From Paralichthys olivaceus (lineage: Eukaryota; Chordata; Actinopteri; Pleuronectiformes; Paralichthyidae): a stretch of 64,000 nucleotides of DNA. The notes under the pieces are model-generated. The model was not told the DNA's origin, made no database searches, and saw nothing but the letters and a program-made list of their open reading frames with translations. The stretch is taken from positions 7,938,501-8,002,500 of the forward strand of contig NC_091099.1 of the NCBI RefSeq assembly GCF_024713975.1, written 5' to 3'. The position numbers and the translations under genes were made by a program. Below, one piece after another: positions 32,468-44,421 of the stretch (position 1 is its first letter; each line of letters begins with the position of its first letter).

Positions 32468-34824
32468 TAACTGCACATTAGTCTCTGCTACTAGACAGAA
32501 GCTGGAGCTTAAAGGGCGTGTAAACCATTGCTCACTTTGTCAGTGCGTTACAGTAATGTCAGACAGGGCATGAGGTAAAACACTGTATGATAAGACAGGA
32601 GCTATATCAGTGAGAGTCTTGCTTCTTTCTCTAAATCATATTTCACCAAGCTGGCCTGGTAGTTCGCTATTTACAGTAGAGTATTGCAGGTCAAGTGCTG
32701 AAATTTCAAAATAAAAGTCAAGATCACAGCATTTCAGCATCACAAACACACCCGCTCTGCATTGCACATTTCAAGACAACCGTTCTTGAAAAATATCCCC
32801 ACAGGTGCCAAGCTCCGCAAAATGATAAGTGGTTAAAGATGCCAGAAAACGTGTCGGTTACACAGAGCCCAGGCGGTCTGCATCTCCGACCTTGGTACAA
32901 AAGTTGCTCAGACGAATGGGACAGGAATCCCGTGGCCCCGCGCTGACTGTGTGACATCAATAGACGAGGGGCCCACAGTTCTTACGCTCGGGTATTTTAA
33001 CCATGCATGATCTGCATCCTTGGCAAGTTACACAAACAACGAGCGCCACATGCCTGAATCCCAAGTCCGCTGTGCATCATCGCTATCTTCAACTCTGCCA
33101 GCCCTTTGCCCTCCTCCCCTCCCCTCCCACCCCCCCTGTCTCCACACTGGAACTTTACAGTCTGAAAGAGAAGCACAGGCAGGGGGTTGAATTCAAGTAT
33201 GGTTTGCTGCATACATAAATCCTGAAGGAACATCTTCATATGACCCCTTGGTTCAAGCAACATTGCTCATATTCTTTCACCAGAAGCCTCGTGACTAAAC
33301 TGAATGAAGAATAAATAGCTTAAAAGTCTGGGATTTAATAATCATCTCAAATCATCCGACAGTTACCTGAAGCATTGTTGAAAAATCCTAGGATCAGGAA
33401 CTCTCAAAAAACAAACCGGAGTATTAACATTGTTTTTAAATTAATGCAGCAGACCATTGTATTTACAGTGAATTGACTAATCAATGACATCCACTAAGTT
33501 CTGCATGAGCACATCATTGTAAGTGCCAAATATCATCAAGCCACTGTGAAGGGTCATCACTGAGGTCGCAGGTCAAAGTTCACCAAGGTTGTTCTCCACG
33601 CGGAGCCACAGGAAGCACATGTTCTATTCGCCCCCGGGAGGCGAAGGTTCGCCACTGAAACATTTGGGTACGTGTGACCAGGCCCTTATTCTATCAAGTC
33701 AACCTTTTCAAAAACAGATCAGACTCACCAGCTCAGTTTGAACTGAGGGAGGACAACACAACACGAGGCGGACACACATGGAGGACACGTCGCTTCATAG
33801 TGTCTGGTCTCTGATATTGTGCTACACAGACGCCCCCGATTAAAGACCCCCCCCCCCCAACTAAACAGCTCTCTAATTGAGCAAATCCACATACATACTC
33901 AAAATAAATGCAAGCTCACATATACAGTACACACACACACACACGTGTGAAAGTAAAACCTGGGATTGTCGAAGCTCCCTTGGACATGATGTTGGGGGGT
34001 GCTGACTCTCAATGCAGCCACAAGAGGCTCCACTGGGTCCTGTGCTGCATAGAGTCTCCATTACTTAATTGATCTAATTATGGAAAGAAAATAAAGCGGA
34101 GAAACCTCCGGCCCTCTAGGAATTGGGCCAGTGGTGCCTGTGAGAGCGATGAATTGCGTTTCACTCCTATTTCTGACTCGAGCACCACGTTTCTCGCATG
34201 CAAGGGGTTAGGGGGCTGCAAGTAGGAATTCAAGGCACCACCACCTCATGACAAAGCAAGAAAAACAACCGCCATACTTTGCAAGTGCACAAGTTGCCCT
34301 GACAGTGACGGACACAATCCAACATAGCCTACAGGGAAATGTCCCAAGTTCTTGACAGATGACAACAAAAATATTTCTTTATCGAAAGCACAAAAATCTG
34401 TAGAAAGTTCATGCACACATCTTTCCTCTTCTTCTTCCTCTTGCTCTCAGGATATGGTACTTTGAGGTAATAACGTATCCGTTTCACTTCCAAAAAGGAG
34501 GAACTGTCATCCACTGACAGGGCAAGCACTCAGCATTGCAGCACCCATAAAAAACCGAGGGGACAATTGACGCCTCTCCGTCTCCTTCACATCACAAAAT
34601 GATTAAAATCATAAAAGCAGCAAAGAATGGCATTTCCATAATTTCCTAATACAAAGTAAGCTACCCAAATATACATATAAAGTTTGAATAAATACTATCA
34701 GATATAACTGTATTTCTTTCTTGTTCAGTCCGCTTTGTCTCGTGTTTGTACGTATACGGTGTTCGTGTTACCTGGGAAATAATCCACATGTGCAAATAAG
34801 TTTGTTATTGCCAGTTTTTGCTCG
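29391..34824. other. fgf23-fgf6 intergenic region and fgf6 3' UTR
   Basis: 5.4 kb without a believable coding frame. It holds an (AC)n array with interruptions at 32387-32464, (AC)n at 33929-33944, a C-run near 33850 and a C/T-rich stretch near 33100-33140. The end of the fgf6 transcript could not be fixed. Confidence 0.6.
32387..32464 (+). repeat. (AC)n microsatellite with TC interruptions
   Basis: About 78 nt of AC repeats broken twice by T (TCACACACTCAC). It lies between fgf23 and fgf6, and gives rise to spurious Thr-His and Cys-Val frames. Confidence 0.95.
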
Positions 34825-35001
34825 TCATATTCGCGGTAGGAAGTGCGTCACAGTCATGGCAGTGGTGGCCTTGTTGCCCCTCTTCACGCGGCCGTGCTTG
34901 CTGAGTGCTATGTAGGAGCCTCTGTAGACCAGAGACTCGTAGGCGTTGTAGTTGTTCGGGAGCAAGCTCTCCTTAAACTTGCACTCGTCATGGAAGACTG
35001 T
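34825..35001 (-). CDS. fgf6: fgf6 exon 3
   Basis: Acceptor TCTCCTTGCAG; stop TGA at 34827-34825. It encodes [35 protein letters not shown] and [10 protein letters not shown], the receptor- and heparin-binding C-terminal third. Confidence 0.96.
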   Translation of the reverse strand, partial: TVFHDECKFKESLLPNNYNAYESLVYRGSYIALSKHGRVKRGNKATTAMTVTHFLPRI

Positions 35002-38000
35002 CTGCAAGGAGACAAAGAGAGCAGACTTCAGGTTAGTGAAGAGTTTTTGTCTGAAGCTTTGATGAGAAAACATTAAAAGGCTCTTTCAAAAGATTCTGAG
35101 CGATGCACAAAAATATCAAGATAAATTTAGATGAGACACAGCGACGAGAATGACGAATGAACGCAGTGATAATGTAGAGTTCTTTTTTCAGTCTCCCAGC
35201 AGCTCTGACTGCTCCTCTGTATCAAAATACATTCACTTTTCTAATCATCCAATAATTCAGGTGATATTTAGACAACAAATGATTCTTATTTACAGAAACA
35301 CAAACAGAACTTAAAAGAATAGTTTCATATTTAGGAGAATACGCCTGGAACAAACTATATGGATTTTTGAAACCAATACTCATGAGGGAGTAAAATAACT
35401 GATTAATCAGCCAAAGTGTATATGTTGAAAAAATTGCCAATGATGTCGTTATCAAATGTTACTGACAAAGAAATTAAATTGAGACTTGATATTTTACAGT
35501 TCAACCATAAAATTCATTGTAAATAACTACAAATAAAAAGAAATACAATCACATATGAATAAAATGGTAATTTTCAAACTTAAATGTAAATATTTCTGCA
35601 TTGATTTCTCTGTAAAATAAAAGTTTTCAAATTGAGACATTGGCACCCTAACCCTAACCTGTGTGTCTGTGAAAGGTTCATATCGGCAGATTTTTACTGA
35701 CCAGCACATGATTCTGTCAGGTATGATTTATGTCTGTTTGCTGAATATGAAGCTACAGTAAGTATTTACTTTGCCGTAAGAAAACATTCTGGCTACCACC
35801 AGTCCAAAGTTTTCTTTGAATTATGAGCCGTCCAACACATATTTATGTGTAATATTTATTTTTACCTTTAGACAGAACCAGACTAGTTTTCCATTTGTTT
35901 CCAGTCCTAAATCTAATCCAATCTAACTGTTTCCTTATTCTCATACGTGTTTATTCTGAAAATGACAAACTAAACATTTTTAAAACCAAAGAAATTTGAA
36001 AACAGACATTATCTGGAAGATTTCAGGTAGAAGAGAAACACTAACATCTGGTCTCTGCTTCCCACATGAAGTCCCTTTAAATTCGTAAAGCCTCTAAATA
36101 TCTGTCTGTATAAAAACATTACAGCTGCTGAGCAGATGATTCATGACTCACACAGCGTGCAGCAGCAAATACTGTCCTTCAGAGACCATTTGGTCTAATT
36201 CAATCTCTTATCAGATCAGCGGCCAGCCTGCGAGCTAACGCTTCATCACTCATGACCAGATAACCGACTCACATTCAGTCTGTCAAATATGTCGGCCACA
36301 GCGAGATAACCAGCAGCCACATGTCAGCGGGGCTCTGCTAAACACAACGTTTCCTCCGCCCACCGAAACTGAACATTCATATATTAACAGCTGCCGTTGT
36401 TCTGGAAGTAAACTACTGCAAGAGTTTATCACCAGGGATTCTACAAATACACTTTATCTTTGTGGATCTAAGATTTCAAGTTCAACTTTAAGAAATTCAT
36501 CATTTCAACCATGAAGCATTACAGTTCAAAAATAATAAGATTAAAAATAACACATGGGAGCATGAGAAACTTAATTGCAATAAAATATCTGAATTTAATT
36601 GGAATCATGAGCATCTGAGAAAAAGAAACGTGTCAATATGAAGTATGTACAATTACTATGGTTGAAGACCTTTGCCCAGGAGGTTATGTTGACTGGGGTC
36701 AATGGTTTATTTGTTGGTTTGTCATTTTGTTTGTTTGTGAACAGGATTACGCAAAAACTACTGGATGGATTTCCACAAAACTTGGTGGAAGGATTGAACG
36801 TAGATCAACAAAGAACCCATTTAATCCGGAATAGGGGGGCTGATCCAGGAATTCTTTTTTCACTTTCCGTTACAAGTATGGGCGTTTTTTAACATTTACA
36901 CCATTTTCCCAGGGAATACTTCATGGCTATCGATGAAAAGAATCAGACATATTTAGAGGACTGAGTGTGTCCAATTTGGTGCAGCTTGATTTAAGGGGAC
37001 TGTTCGGCCTGGGCGGAGGTGCTTGCTCTACTGAGTGCCATTTTGACTAACTCTTTCCTTGTTAATTTACTGTCATCTAAACTTTTGAAATTTGTCAGAA
37101 TAAATTCATATGCAAGTAATAAAACTGTCCAACACATTCAGCAACAGGATGAAGTTTTGGCCTTTGGGAACTTTAATTCATCCAATAAGACCGTTGGCAA
37201 ATTCGTGGAAGACTAAGATGTAGTTTTATTATTGTGATTACAACTCTTCTGAGAGTTCACAGTTAATAACAGGGTGAGTGTTTGTATTCAGACCAATAAA
37301 ACTGAATGCCTTTCTTCTTTGTCTTTGAGGAATACTTCTTCAGTACAATAATACTATGAAGCTCTTGCTCTTTTGTCTTGTATACAATTCTTTATCAGAT
37401 ACTCACATCAGTGTTTTTAAGCTATAAAGAAAATCTCCCATCAGATTACACGTAGAATGTCGAGGGTGTCCATGGTTACCAGCTTGGAACCAACTACACT
37501 GATGGAACGTTTTATGAGTATTTTGTATGAAAAGATACCTATATCTATTCTTTTAAATGATTTGCACTCAGGCTCTTTATAGCACTGCTGCACTTGCCTT
37601 TTGAATCTGCTGCTTGTTTGTAAAATATTTTAAGTTGCAAGTTTGATTTGCCATGTTTAACTTAACACAGGTTGAACAGAACAATAAAACGTGTTGGACG
37701 AGAACGAATTGGTGCAAATAATTACATTAAAATAAGACAAAGTAAAAGGGGCTGAATGTAAACTGTCAAATACAACATGAGGATGCAAGTGTGGGGACAA
37801 CTGAAACTGTGGAGTAAAATGTATGTATGAGACATTTTCCAGAGGTGAGTGAGAAGAAAGATCCAAACTGGCAGGTAAACAGGTTTGATTGTTGGACATT
37901 AGATACTATGACTGTTTGTGTGACGTGCACACGGGTCCTGACAAATGCACCTTCGCTCCACAGTATTACAGATATGGTTAAACTCGAAATTCAAAACTTC

Positions 38001-39144
38001 CATCAAACAAAGATGAGACTATAGCATTGAAGATAAATGCACCTGTAATGTTTCAGTGTTGCGGGGGTTGAACTGAGGCCTGTTGGTGCTGGTGATGTGT
38101 GTGAGTGGAGCTGCATGTTGGATGTGCTCAGTGCTCAATAAACCCTTTAACGTTATAATTGATTTCCTTCTCTGCTGACAGATTTCTTTGCTAAGAGGGG
38201 TCCCCCCCTCTCCCCTCTCTCTCTCAACACACACACACTGGACAACACTACAGGCGTGTGTGGTTCAAACCCTGCATCTGTTCCCCTCATCATTATTTAT
38301 CCACAGGCCACCGGGGCCGTGCGCACACGCTTTAAATAGAGCCTCAGAATTTCCCGATGAAATGAAAATGTATGGATTTTCCCAGTGCGTAATGGTCAGA
38401 GCCCCCCGCTGCTGACAGATGGAGCAGGAGTCCCATCCCCAAAAAACATGGCACACAAATTAAACACAGGGAGCTGCAGGCTGTGTCCTATTTTCTGCCT
38501 CCTGTTATTGCTGGACAATAAAGGAAATACTGTGCATACCTACCGTTCCGTATAACCTCCCACGGCTGTTCATTGCGACAAACAGCTCACTCCTCACCCC
38601 ATACAGGCTCACCACCCCTCGCTCCACCGTGGAGATCTCTATCAGAGCTGGAGGGGACAAAGAAAATCATATTAGAGTCATAATAACAATAATAATAATA
38701 GAAAACCCTGATTCTGGTTGATTATATCATGCAGAGCCACCGTGCTCTCTCTTGCGCCTTTATGGGTGTAACCTTGCGGATCCTTGCGCCCAGCAAGCCG
38801 AGCCTTTGTTCCGCATCCTCTCACCCTCATCTCCACATGTCAGGTGCGCGTCAATTAAACGCGCAATCCTGGCTATCTGCAATTATTGTGCGGGGGATAT
38901 TGCGTTGACGTGCACGGCCACTGGTCTCTGGACCGCCCTCACGGGGGGGGGGGGGGGGGGGGTGCTGCTGCTGCTGCGTAAAAATAAGTTGTGTCTAAAA
39001 CCGTCCATACATTCATGTCATGGTTGAGCTCTGGGGAGGAGGAGGGGGGAGAAGGAGATGGGGGGGAGGTGGGTGAGGGGTGTTAAGTGCTGATGGATAC
39101 TTGTTTTAATAGATTTGTCTTTTGCAGTTGGAGAAATCCAGCGC

Positions 39145-39179
<35 letters not shown>

Positions 39180-39250
39180 GAGAAGGATGATCATGCAGGT
39201 TAATAGAGGGGATACAGGCAGGCTGCTCATCAGACTCATGCGTATTGACC

Positions 39251-39301
<51 letters not shown>

Positions 39302-39682
39302 GGATATTGCATTAACATCGGTGGAGGTGTAGAACTCACTGTACTGGTTTTCATTATGTGCACCGTTTATCCTGCCGTCGGGGAGGACCTGGAGGTGAAA
39401 CCCGATGCCCACGTTGCAGTAGAGCCTCCGCACTCTCTTGATGCCCAGCAGATAGTCACTCTCCCAGTTCAGCTCCGGTTTCTCCCCGGAGATCCCCAGC
39501 ACCGAGCGGGAGAACAGGGTCTCCCAGCGCGTCTCCACCAAAGTTGCATTCCTCCTGCCTGGTAGCGGGTACGCCGACGCGACCCCCAGCAGAAAGCCCA
39601 GGAGAAGCGCCGCGGTCAGCGTCCGGTGCGGCGTGCCGGCCTCGCAGGACATACTGACGCGGAACCTTTGCGCAACGGCCAT
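34825..39682 (-). CDS. fgf6: fibroblast growth factor 6
   Basis: Secreted heparin-binding FGF of the FGF4/FGF6 subfamily, linked to muscle growth and regeneration. Three exons: 39682-39340 (343 nt), 38647-38544 (104 nt) and 35001-34825 (177 nt with stop) give 207 aa (human 208). Seen: signal peptide [17 protein letters not shown] (21-37), an N-glycosylation site N45-[81 protein letters not shown] and the heparin-binding [15 protein letters not shown], ending VTHFLPRI. Peptides [10 protein letters not shown] and HGRVKRG favour FGF6 over FGF4. A second Met at position 11 (MSCEAG) could also start, as in mammalian FGF6. It is on the same strand as fgf23, as expected; probably the fgf6a copy. Confidence 0.96.
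35485..35710 (+). repeat. second dispersed repeat family, copy 1
   Basis: It shares with 45080-45335 an ordered series of words: GTT(C/T)AACCA, TAAAT(A/G)ACTACA(A/G)ATAAA, AAATGnAAAT then TTCTGCATT, and TCATATCGG(C/T)(A/T)GATTTTTA. The two copies are clearly related but diverged. Confidence 0.6.
36665..37045 (+). repeat. dispersed non-coding repeat, copy 2 (most complete)
   Basis: The longest copy here: GTTTGTTTGTGAACAGGATT, AAAACTACTGGATGGATTTC, CTGATCCAGGAATTCTTTTT, TTTTCCCAGGGAATAC, GTGTCCAATTTGGTGCAG and a terminal GGCGGAGGTGCTTGCTCTAC with TGAGTGCC. The terminal GGCGGAGGT...CTCTACTGAGTGCC is characteristic of a repeat widespread in teleosts. Confidence 0.75.
38544..38647 (-). CDS. fgf6: fgf6 exon 2
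   Basis: 104 nt, acceptor GTCCCCTCCAG and donor GTAGGT. It encodes [17 protein letters not shown] and [17 protein letters not shown]. It was found by translating the minus strand; it is too short to stand out as an open frame. Confidence 0.95.
38943..38962 (+). repeat. poly-G tract (20 nt)
   Basis: Twenty consecutive G on the plus strand; C20 in the fgf6 pre-mRNA. Confidence 0.97.
39146..39177 (+). repeat. poly-C tract (32 nt)
   Basis: Thirty-two consecutive C on the plus strand; G32 in the fgf6 pre-mRNA. The exact length may be affected by sequencing error. Confidence 0.95.
39255..39299 (+). repeat. (CT)n microsatellite beside the fgf6 exon 1 donor
   Basis: About 22 CT units; (GA)n in the fgf6 sense strand, where it falsely extends exon 1 as an Arg-Glu run. 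Confidence 0.97.
39340..39682 (-). CDS. fgf6: fgf6 exon 1
   Basis: 343 nt from ATG at 39682 to a GTGAGT donor, phase 1 at the end. It encodes the signal peptide, variable N-terminus and first strands up to NGAHNENQY. The frame reads on through the donor into the (GA)n repeat as Arg-Glu, which is intronic. Confidence 0.95.
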
Positions 39683-40560
39683 CCGGTTTACCTCCGGACC
39701 ACGTGGTGGAAATTAATGACCCTAAAAATACCGCTCCTCTTGTTTTGCTTCCTTCGGCATGCTGGCGGGTTATTTTGGGAGCGCGGAGCGGGGCTGCGGG
39801 CATGAGACGCGAGCCCCGGTACGGAGGAGGAGAGGAGACGGGAGAGTGCGCGGCAGAGCTGGAGGTGATGGTGATGTCGGTGATTACCATGTTTCGCAGC
39901 TCCTCCGCGCCTCTCTCTCCTCACACACACACTCTCCTTCTCTCTCTCTTCTGCTTCTTCCCCCTCTCCCGGCAAGAGTTGAGAATAAATCCGTCACCAC
40001 TCACCGAAAAACCCGGTTTCACCCGTGCCAGGGATAACGCATCCCATCCCATGACATCATGCTGACTCCGCCGCCGGGATAACACAAGGGTAAAGGAAGG
40101 TGCTGACAGCAGGGAAAAATAGCAAGTGTGTGGAGAGTTGAGGGGGAATCGGCTGCTGTCACTGTCGGACTGGAGGAGGGAGAGAGAGCTTATTGGTGGC
40201 GTTCAGCGGCCGTGGGACGCGATGGGGACGCTCCCAAATTGGGTCGGTGGTCATATGTCTGTCAGGCCGCTTCCTTATTTAGAAGGAAGGTGTAAAAACA
40301 GGCCCACTTGTCACCGGAGACAAGTGGGCCGCCGGTCTGCTGCAGCGTTCAAGAACTTTCTCTCTAAAAACATGTGTTTTTCTGCTTCAAAAAAAAAATC
40401 ACACCTCAGCTGGACACGTGAGCCAGCGGCGCGTCAGGCGCAAAGATCAGGGTTCAGGACCTCGGTGTCGGCCAGTATCCGCCCTGCTGACGTGTCCTTG
40501 AGCAAGACACCAGCATGACATGATATGAGCCCCCCCCTTCCTCAGCTCCATGGCGATGTA
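39683..40560 (-). promoter_or_regulatory. fgf6 upstream region (promoter candidate)
   Basis: A GC-richer stretch than its surroundings directly upstream of the fgf6 ATG. It contains E-box words CCACGTGG (about 39695-39703) and CACGTG (about 40415), an A/T core CCTAAAAATACC (39720-39731) that could serve as a TATA or MEF2-like site, and the hairpin at 40301-40330. Start site unknown. Confidence 0.35.
40301..40330 (+). repeat. perfect 12-bp inverted repeat upstream of fgf6
   Basis: The arms GGCCCACTTGTC (40301-40312) and GACAAGTGGGCC (40319-40330) are exact reverse complements around the 6-nt loop ACCGGA. Each arm contains an E-box (CACTTG / CAAGTG). Confidence 0.95.
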
Positions 40561-43500
40561 ACTGAGGCCCAGAGTGGCATTCTAATAAAGTATCATGTTT
40601 TTATAGGTGCACTGTAACCCATGCATTTCCATAATGGTGGATTCGTGAGAAGTGCGAGGAGCAAACTGGAGAGGCTCGTCATGAAATGGCACGCATTGTC
40701 AGCGTGCCATTCCCTGCAACATGAAAGCCTATCGTCTTTTCCATGTAATAGATAATGCCAACAGCAGCATGCCCATGCGTCAGCGGGGCCGGTGCAGTTG
40801 CGCACCAGGAGCAGTTTCTCCTGCGCACTCCAGTTACCCAAGATCTCCAAAGGATGGCACCATTTCCAAGGTGTAAGACACTGGACAGCCTTCTCAGACC
40901 AAACTGCATCAACCTCTTCAGACCTGGGCCTTAAACAAACAGTGTAAACCTCTGCAATTACAGGGTCCACACGAATAATCTTGATATCTATGTAAAGGTA
41001 AAAAAGGTTGTGGAGAGGGTGCTGCACATTACCGGGTGTACATTGTAGGTGTCAGTATGGATGTTAGTGCAACACAAAATAAACAAGATTTAATTTCCAA
41101 CCCAACAGGTGTTTACAATATTGGAGTGAATATTCCATTTGTAATCATGCAAATCAACTAGCGTTCAATAGCACAAAGTCTGAACTTTACCTGTTCCCAA
41201 TATTATGCAAGTGAAGTGGAGCAAAGTTGGAGGTTTTAGCTTCCAGACCACAAATAAAGAGTCTGATCAAAATGCATGTCAGATTGAATGATTGACAATT
41301 ATCTAAACCAATTCTACTGACACCTTTATGTAATATTTAGTTCCAAAGTTAAAATAATGGCAAATAAAAAATCAACAACATCTCATTGACAATGCAGCTC
41401 TTTTATTTTGTATAAAAATCTATTTGGTAACTGCATATTTATACACAATATGATTTTATAATGAAAATGAAATACAACTTTTTGTTATGGCTGAATGCAT
41501 TTATGACAATAACACAAAAAAACCTGATGAATCACACCATAATATGTCGATTTCTGGCCTTAACACTTTTTTTGTCTTAAATCAAACAGGATATTTGTTT
41601 TAGAAGAACAGGGACAGAAAACAGCTCCACCTACAGTGAGTGTGTTTAACGTTAAACAATGAAACTCTGATAAGTAGAAACAAGTGGTTAAATAATTCCC
41701 AGATTAAGCAGAATTGACACAATGACGAGGTTTCTTGTTTGCGCCAGAAAAGAAGAAGAACCAAACATCTGATTTGCGACAGTTTGACGAGATGTGGTTA
41801 AAGACAACAGGGTTTTCTGCAGCTGACTCGACGCACACTTGACAGCAGATATCAGCAATGATGTAACCAAAGCTACAGGATAAGGAGGGGGTCATGTTAA
41901 AATAAATTATAGCTTTGAGGATGCTTCTATACCACATCTATACAAATAATTTATCTCTTTCACAGAAACAGCCTTCACCCTCGCATGAAAGATGCCACAG
42001 AGGCAAATAGTTTAATAGGAGCTATTTTGTAAGAAAAGCAAAATAAATAAATACATATGTACAAAATGTTTGAAAAAATGTACAGGCACTTGTACAATAA
42101 CCATTTTTTTCTTACACTTCAGCTACTGCGAGGCGACGTTTTTGTGTGCGTTTTAGAGGGGGAAAGGCAAATGATCATTTTCTAAGTGTTCTACTCAGCA
42201 GTGGTGGCAACATGACAAAACAAATCCTCTGCTGTTTTAACTCCTCCCCTGCTGAGTGCACTTCAGGCAACAAAATCCTTCAGGACTCTTTGAATCTGCT
42301 GAACCGAATTCATCACACTGCCTTGATACAAGAGGCTCGAATGAACTCACGCACCAGTTGTAACACAAGCAAAGTGTTTGCATCAACTGGCCGGTTTGAA
42401 AAGCTCAATAAGGCCACGACACATTAATTATAACATACAGCTTCATATGGGCTGAATGTGGAAAAAACAGCACATGCTCAAGTCTTAATAAATTTGCCTC
42501 GCACTTAGATATTAGTCATTTTACTTTCTCACTGTTTGTCCTCCATGCTTTACACACAAACACATAGACACACACACACACAAACACACACAAACTCCAG
42601 CTTGGCCTTCAGCCCACCAATGCCTCCTCTCACAGTATTTTCAGTGACTGAATGTTTCCATGTGCTGCCTGACGTTTTTGGTCTTTTCAAGAATAGAGGG
42701 GGCTCCTCTCAAGACATCAGTCTTCATCTTTTACTGTTTACACACAACATTACACTACAAGGCTGCAGATATACTTCCTGTTGTGCAAGTACACAGACAA
42801 CTAGAGATGTCATAAACACATTTGTTCACATACTTGTCGAGTATTCCACAAAAGGGCACAGCACAAAATTCAGACGTGCACAATCGATGCACCAAACAGG
42901 ATACGCAAAGCAGCCATGATGCGTACGCGTAGTTCAAACCAACTATATCTCTGGTCAGTGACCATGCAGACTTCCTAGATTGTCATTTGAGAATATAACA
43001 ACACGTGAAGGTTTTGGCAGCAGGTCAATGGCACGATGAAAGAATGGGACACCAGAACATACCTGAGTCCTGATCAGAAGTATCAGGATGAGCAGTCCGC
43101 TATAGGAGACTACTCTTGATTATCGAGACAGAGGACGTTTGATGCAGTATTCCAGCTCCAGTCAACTAACTCTTTCTCCAACCACCGTCATCGATAACCT
43201 CACCTCAACAGGTTGCATCACTTAATTCCCATAGGGACGCAAAGTAAATTTGTTTTAAAAATAGTTGCTGCAAAATCTGTTCTTTCAGTAATAGATTACA
43301 TTTACGAGGGGAAATAAAGAAGATGAGGCTAGCATCAAATTACAGCTGAACAATTAAAGAAACATTCTCCCAATTTACACACACCAGGGTTCTTTTCTAA
43401 AGTCAACTGACATGACAAGTTGACTCGTCCCCCGACTAAATCAGTACTCCTTTAAGTGTGTTTTTCATCCTGGACGGACAAGTCCTACAATCCCATTCCT

Positions 43501-43977
43501 ATTTCCTTTTCTATTTTCTGAACAGGTAAAACACTATATGAAACACATGACCTGCTTATACTGTGTTTGACGTGTTGTTTTGCGTGTTGAATACAGACTG
43601 TAATTTGAAAACCTGTGGACAGAACCATTAGCTGTGTTTCTGAGGTTGGTGAGTTCTACAGTAAATCTAGTACCTGAGGAAAATGCACAGGAAAGATGTC
43701 GCAACAAAAAGGTTTTTAGGGGGATTTCAATAGAATTCAACAGTATTCAGTACAGAGACTCTTCAGCTGGCAGGTAACGATCCCGGCTGTAAAAAGGAAT
43801 ATTTTCTGTTATCAGCCACTTTCTCACACATTTCCTTTAGCTTTCATAAAAGCAAGCACAGTCGTAGAGCAAGGCATTCTGGGAACAGTAGTGCACTGCT
43901 GAGTTCAACCCATGAAACCTGAATGATTGTTTTGATTATTTATGATTCAATCACTCCCACGTCTTTCACCCTGAATC
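40561..43977. other. fgf6-slc45a3 intergenic region and slc45a3 3' UTR
   Basis: No recognised gene. A 144-codon minus-strand open frame at 40593-41027 (with PLEILGNWSAQEKLLLVRN and CCCWHYLLHGKDDRL) and its GC-richer composition stand out, but it lacks splice context and overlaps frames on the other strand; it may be a decayed repeat. A minus-strand AATAAA near 41402-41407 could end slc45a3. Confidence 0.4.
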
Positions 43978-44421
43978 TCAGCATTTGAGGTCCTTTTGTT
44001 CAAAGACGATATGACTGGCCAGGTAGATGGCGACAGCACCAAAGATGGCGGAGCAGGCGATGTAGGCAGTGACGGACTGTGCGAACTGAACGATCATGCC
44101 CATGAACAGGGTGGGGAAAACCTGAGAGAGGAGGAAGGTGCTGTCCAAGATGGCGAAGTCCAAACCCACGCCTCGTTTCTCGTACCCCAACTCCGCTTCG
44201 TCCGGCTCGGTGCCGCCAGAGCTGTGAGAGGAGCCGTTCTGGCTGGGTGGGGTGGGGTAGTACTCGTAAGCGTCCTGGCTGAGGAAGGCATGTCCATAAG
44301 GAACCCCCGTTTTGTGGTTCAGTCCACCCTCCTCTTCCACAGGAGTCAAATACACAGAGTCCCGCTTGGTTGTAATACCATTTTTGTGTATGCTTTTGGG
44401 TTTCCTTTTTGGCATATAGAC
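43978..44421 (-). CDS. slc45a3: slc45a3 coding exon 5 (terminal)
   Basis: 444 nt with TGA at 43980-43978; acceptor CATTTCAG. It starts with the basic VYMPKRKPKSIHKNG, then a soluble loop (PTPPSQNGSSHSSGG) of about 80 residues, and the last two helices, ending FEQKDLKC. Confidence 0.95.
   Translation of the reverse strand, partial: VYMPKRKPKSIHKNGITTKRDSVYLTPVEEEGGLNHKTGVPYGHAFLSQDAYEYYPTPPSQNGSSHSSGGTEPDEAELGYEKRGVGLDFAILDSTFLLSQVFPTLFMGMIVQFAQSVTAYIACSAIFGAVAIYLASHIVFEQKDLKC

Larger units (their letters stand above)
35002..38543 (-). other. fgf6 intron 2
   Basis: 3.5 kb, AT-rich. It contains one copy of the dispersed fish repeat (about 36665-37045) and one copy of a second, AT-rich repeat (about 35485-35710). 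A two-unit vertebrate-telomere-like word CCCTAACCCTAACC lies near 35646. Confidence 0.8.
38648..39339 (-). other. fgf6 intron 1
   Basis: 692 nt. It holds three extreme simple tracts: G20 (38943-38962), C32 (39146-39177) and (CT)n (39255-39299), the last starting 41 nt from the exon 1 donor. Confidence 0.95.

Noticed and set aside
35646..35660. Telomere-like CCCTAACCCTAACC
   Set aside because: Only about two units; too short to mean an interstitial telomere.
39236..39339. Extension of fgf6 exon 1 into an Arg-Glu run
   Set aside because: A GTGAGT donor at 39339 and the phase-1 join to the 104-nt exon 2 show the run is intronic (GA)n.
34825..39682. Fgf4 as the identity of this FGF gene
   Set aside because: [22 protein letters not shown] and the C-terminal HGRVKRG match FGF6 better, and the locus is next to fgf23 and ccnd2.
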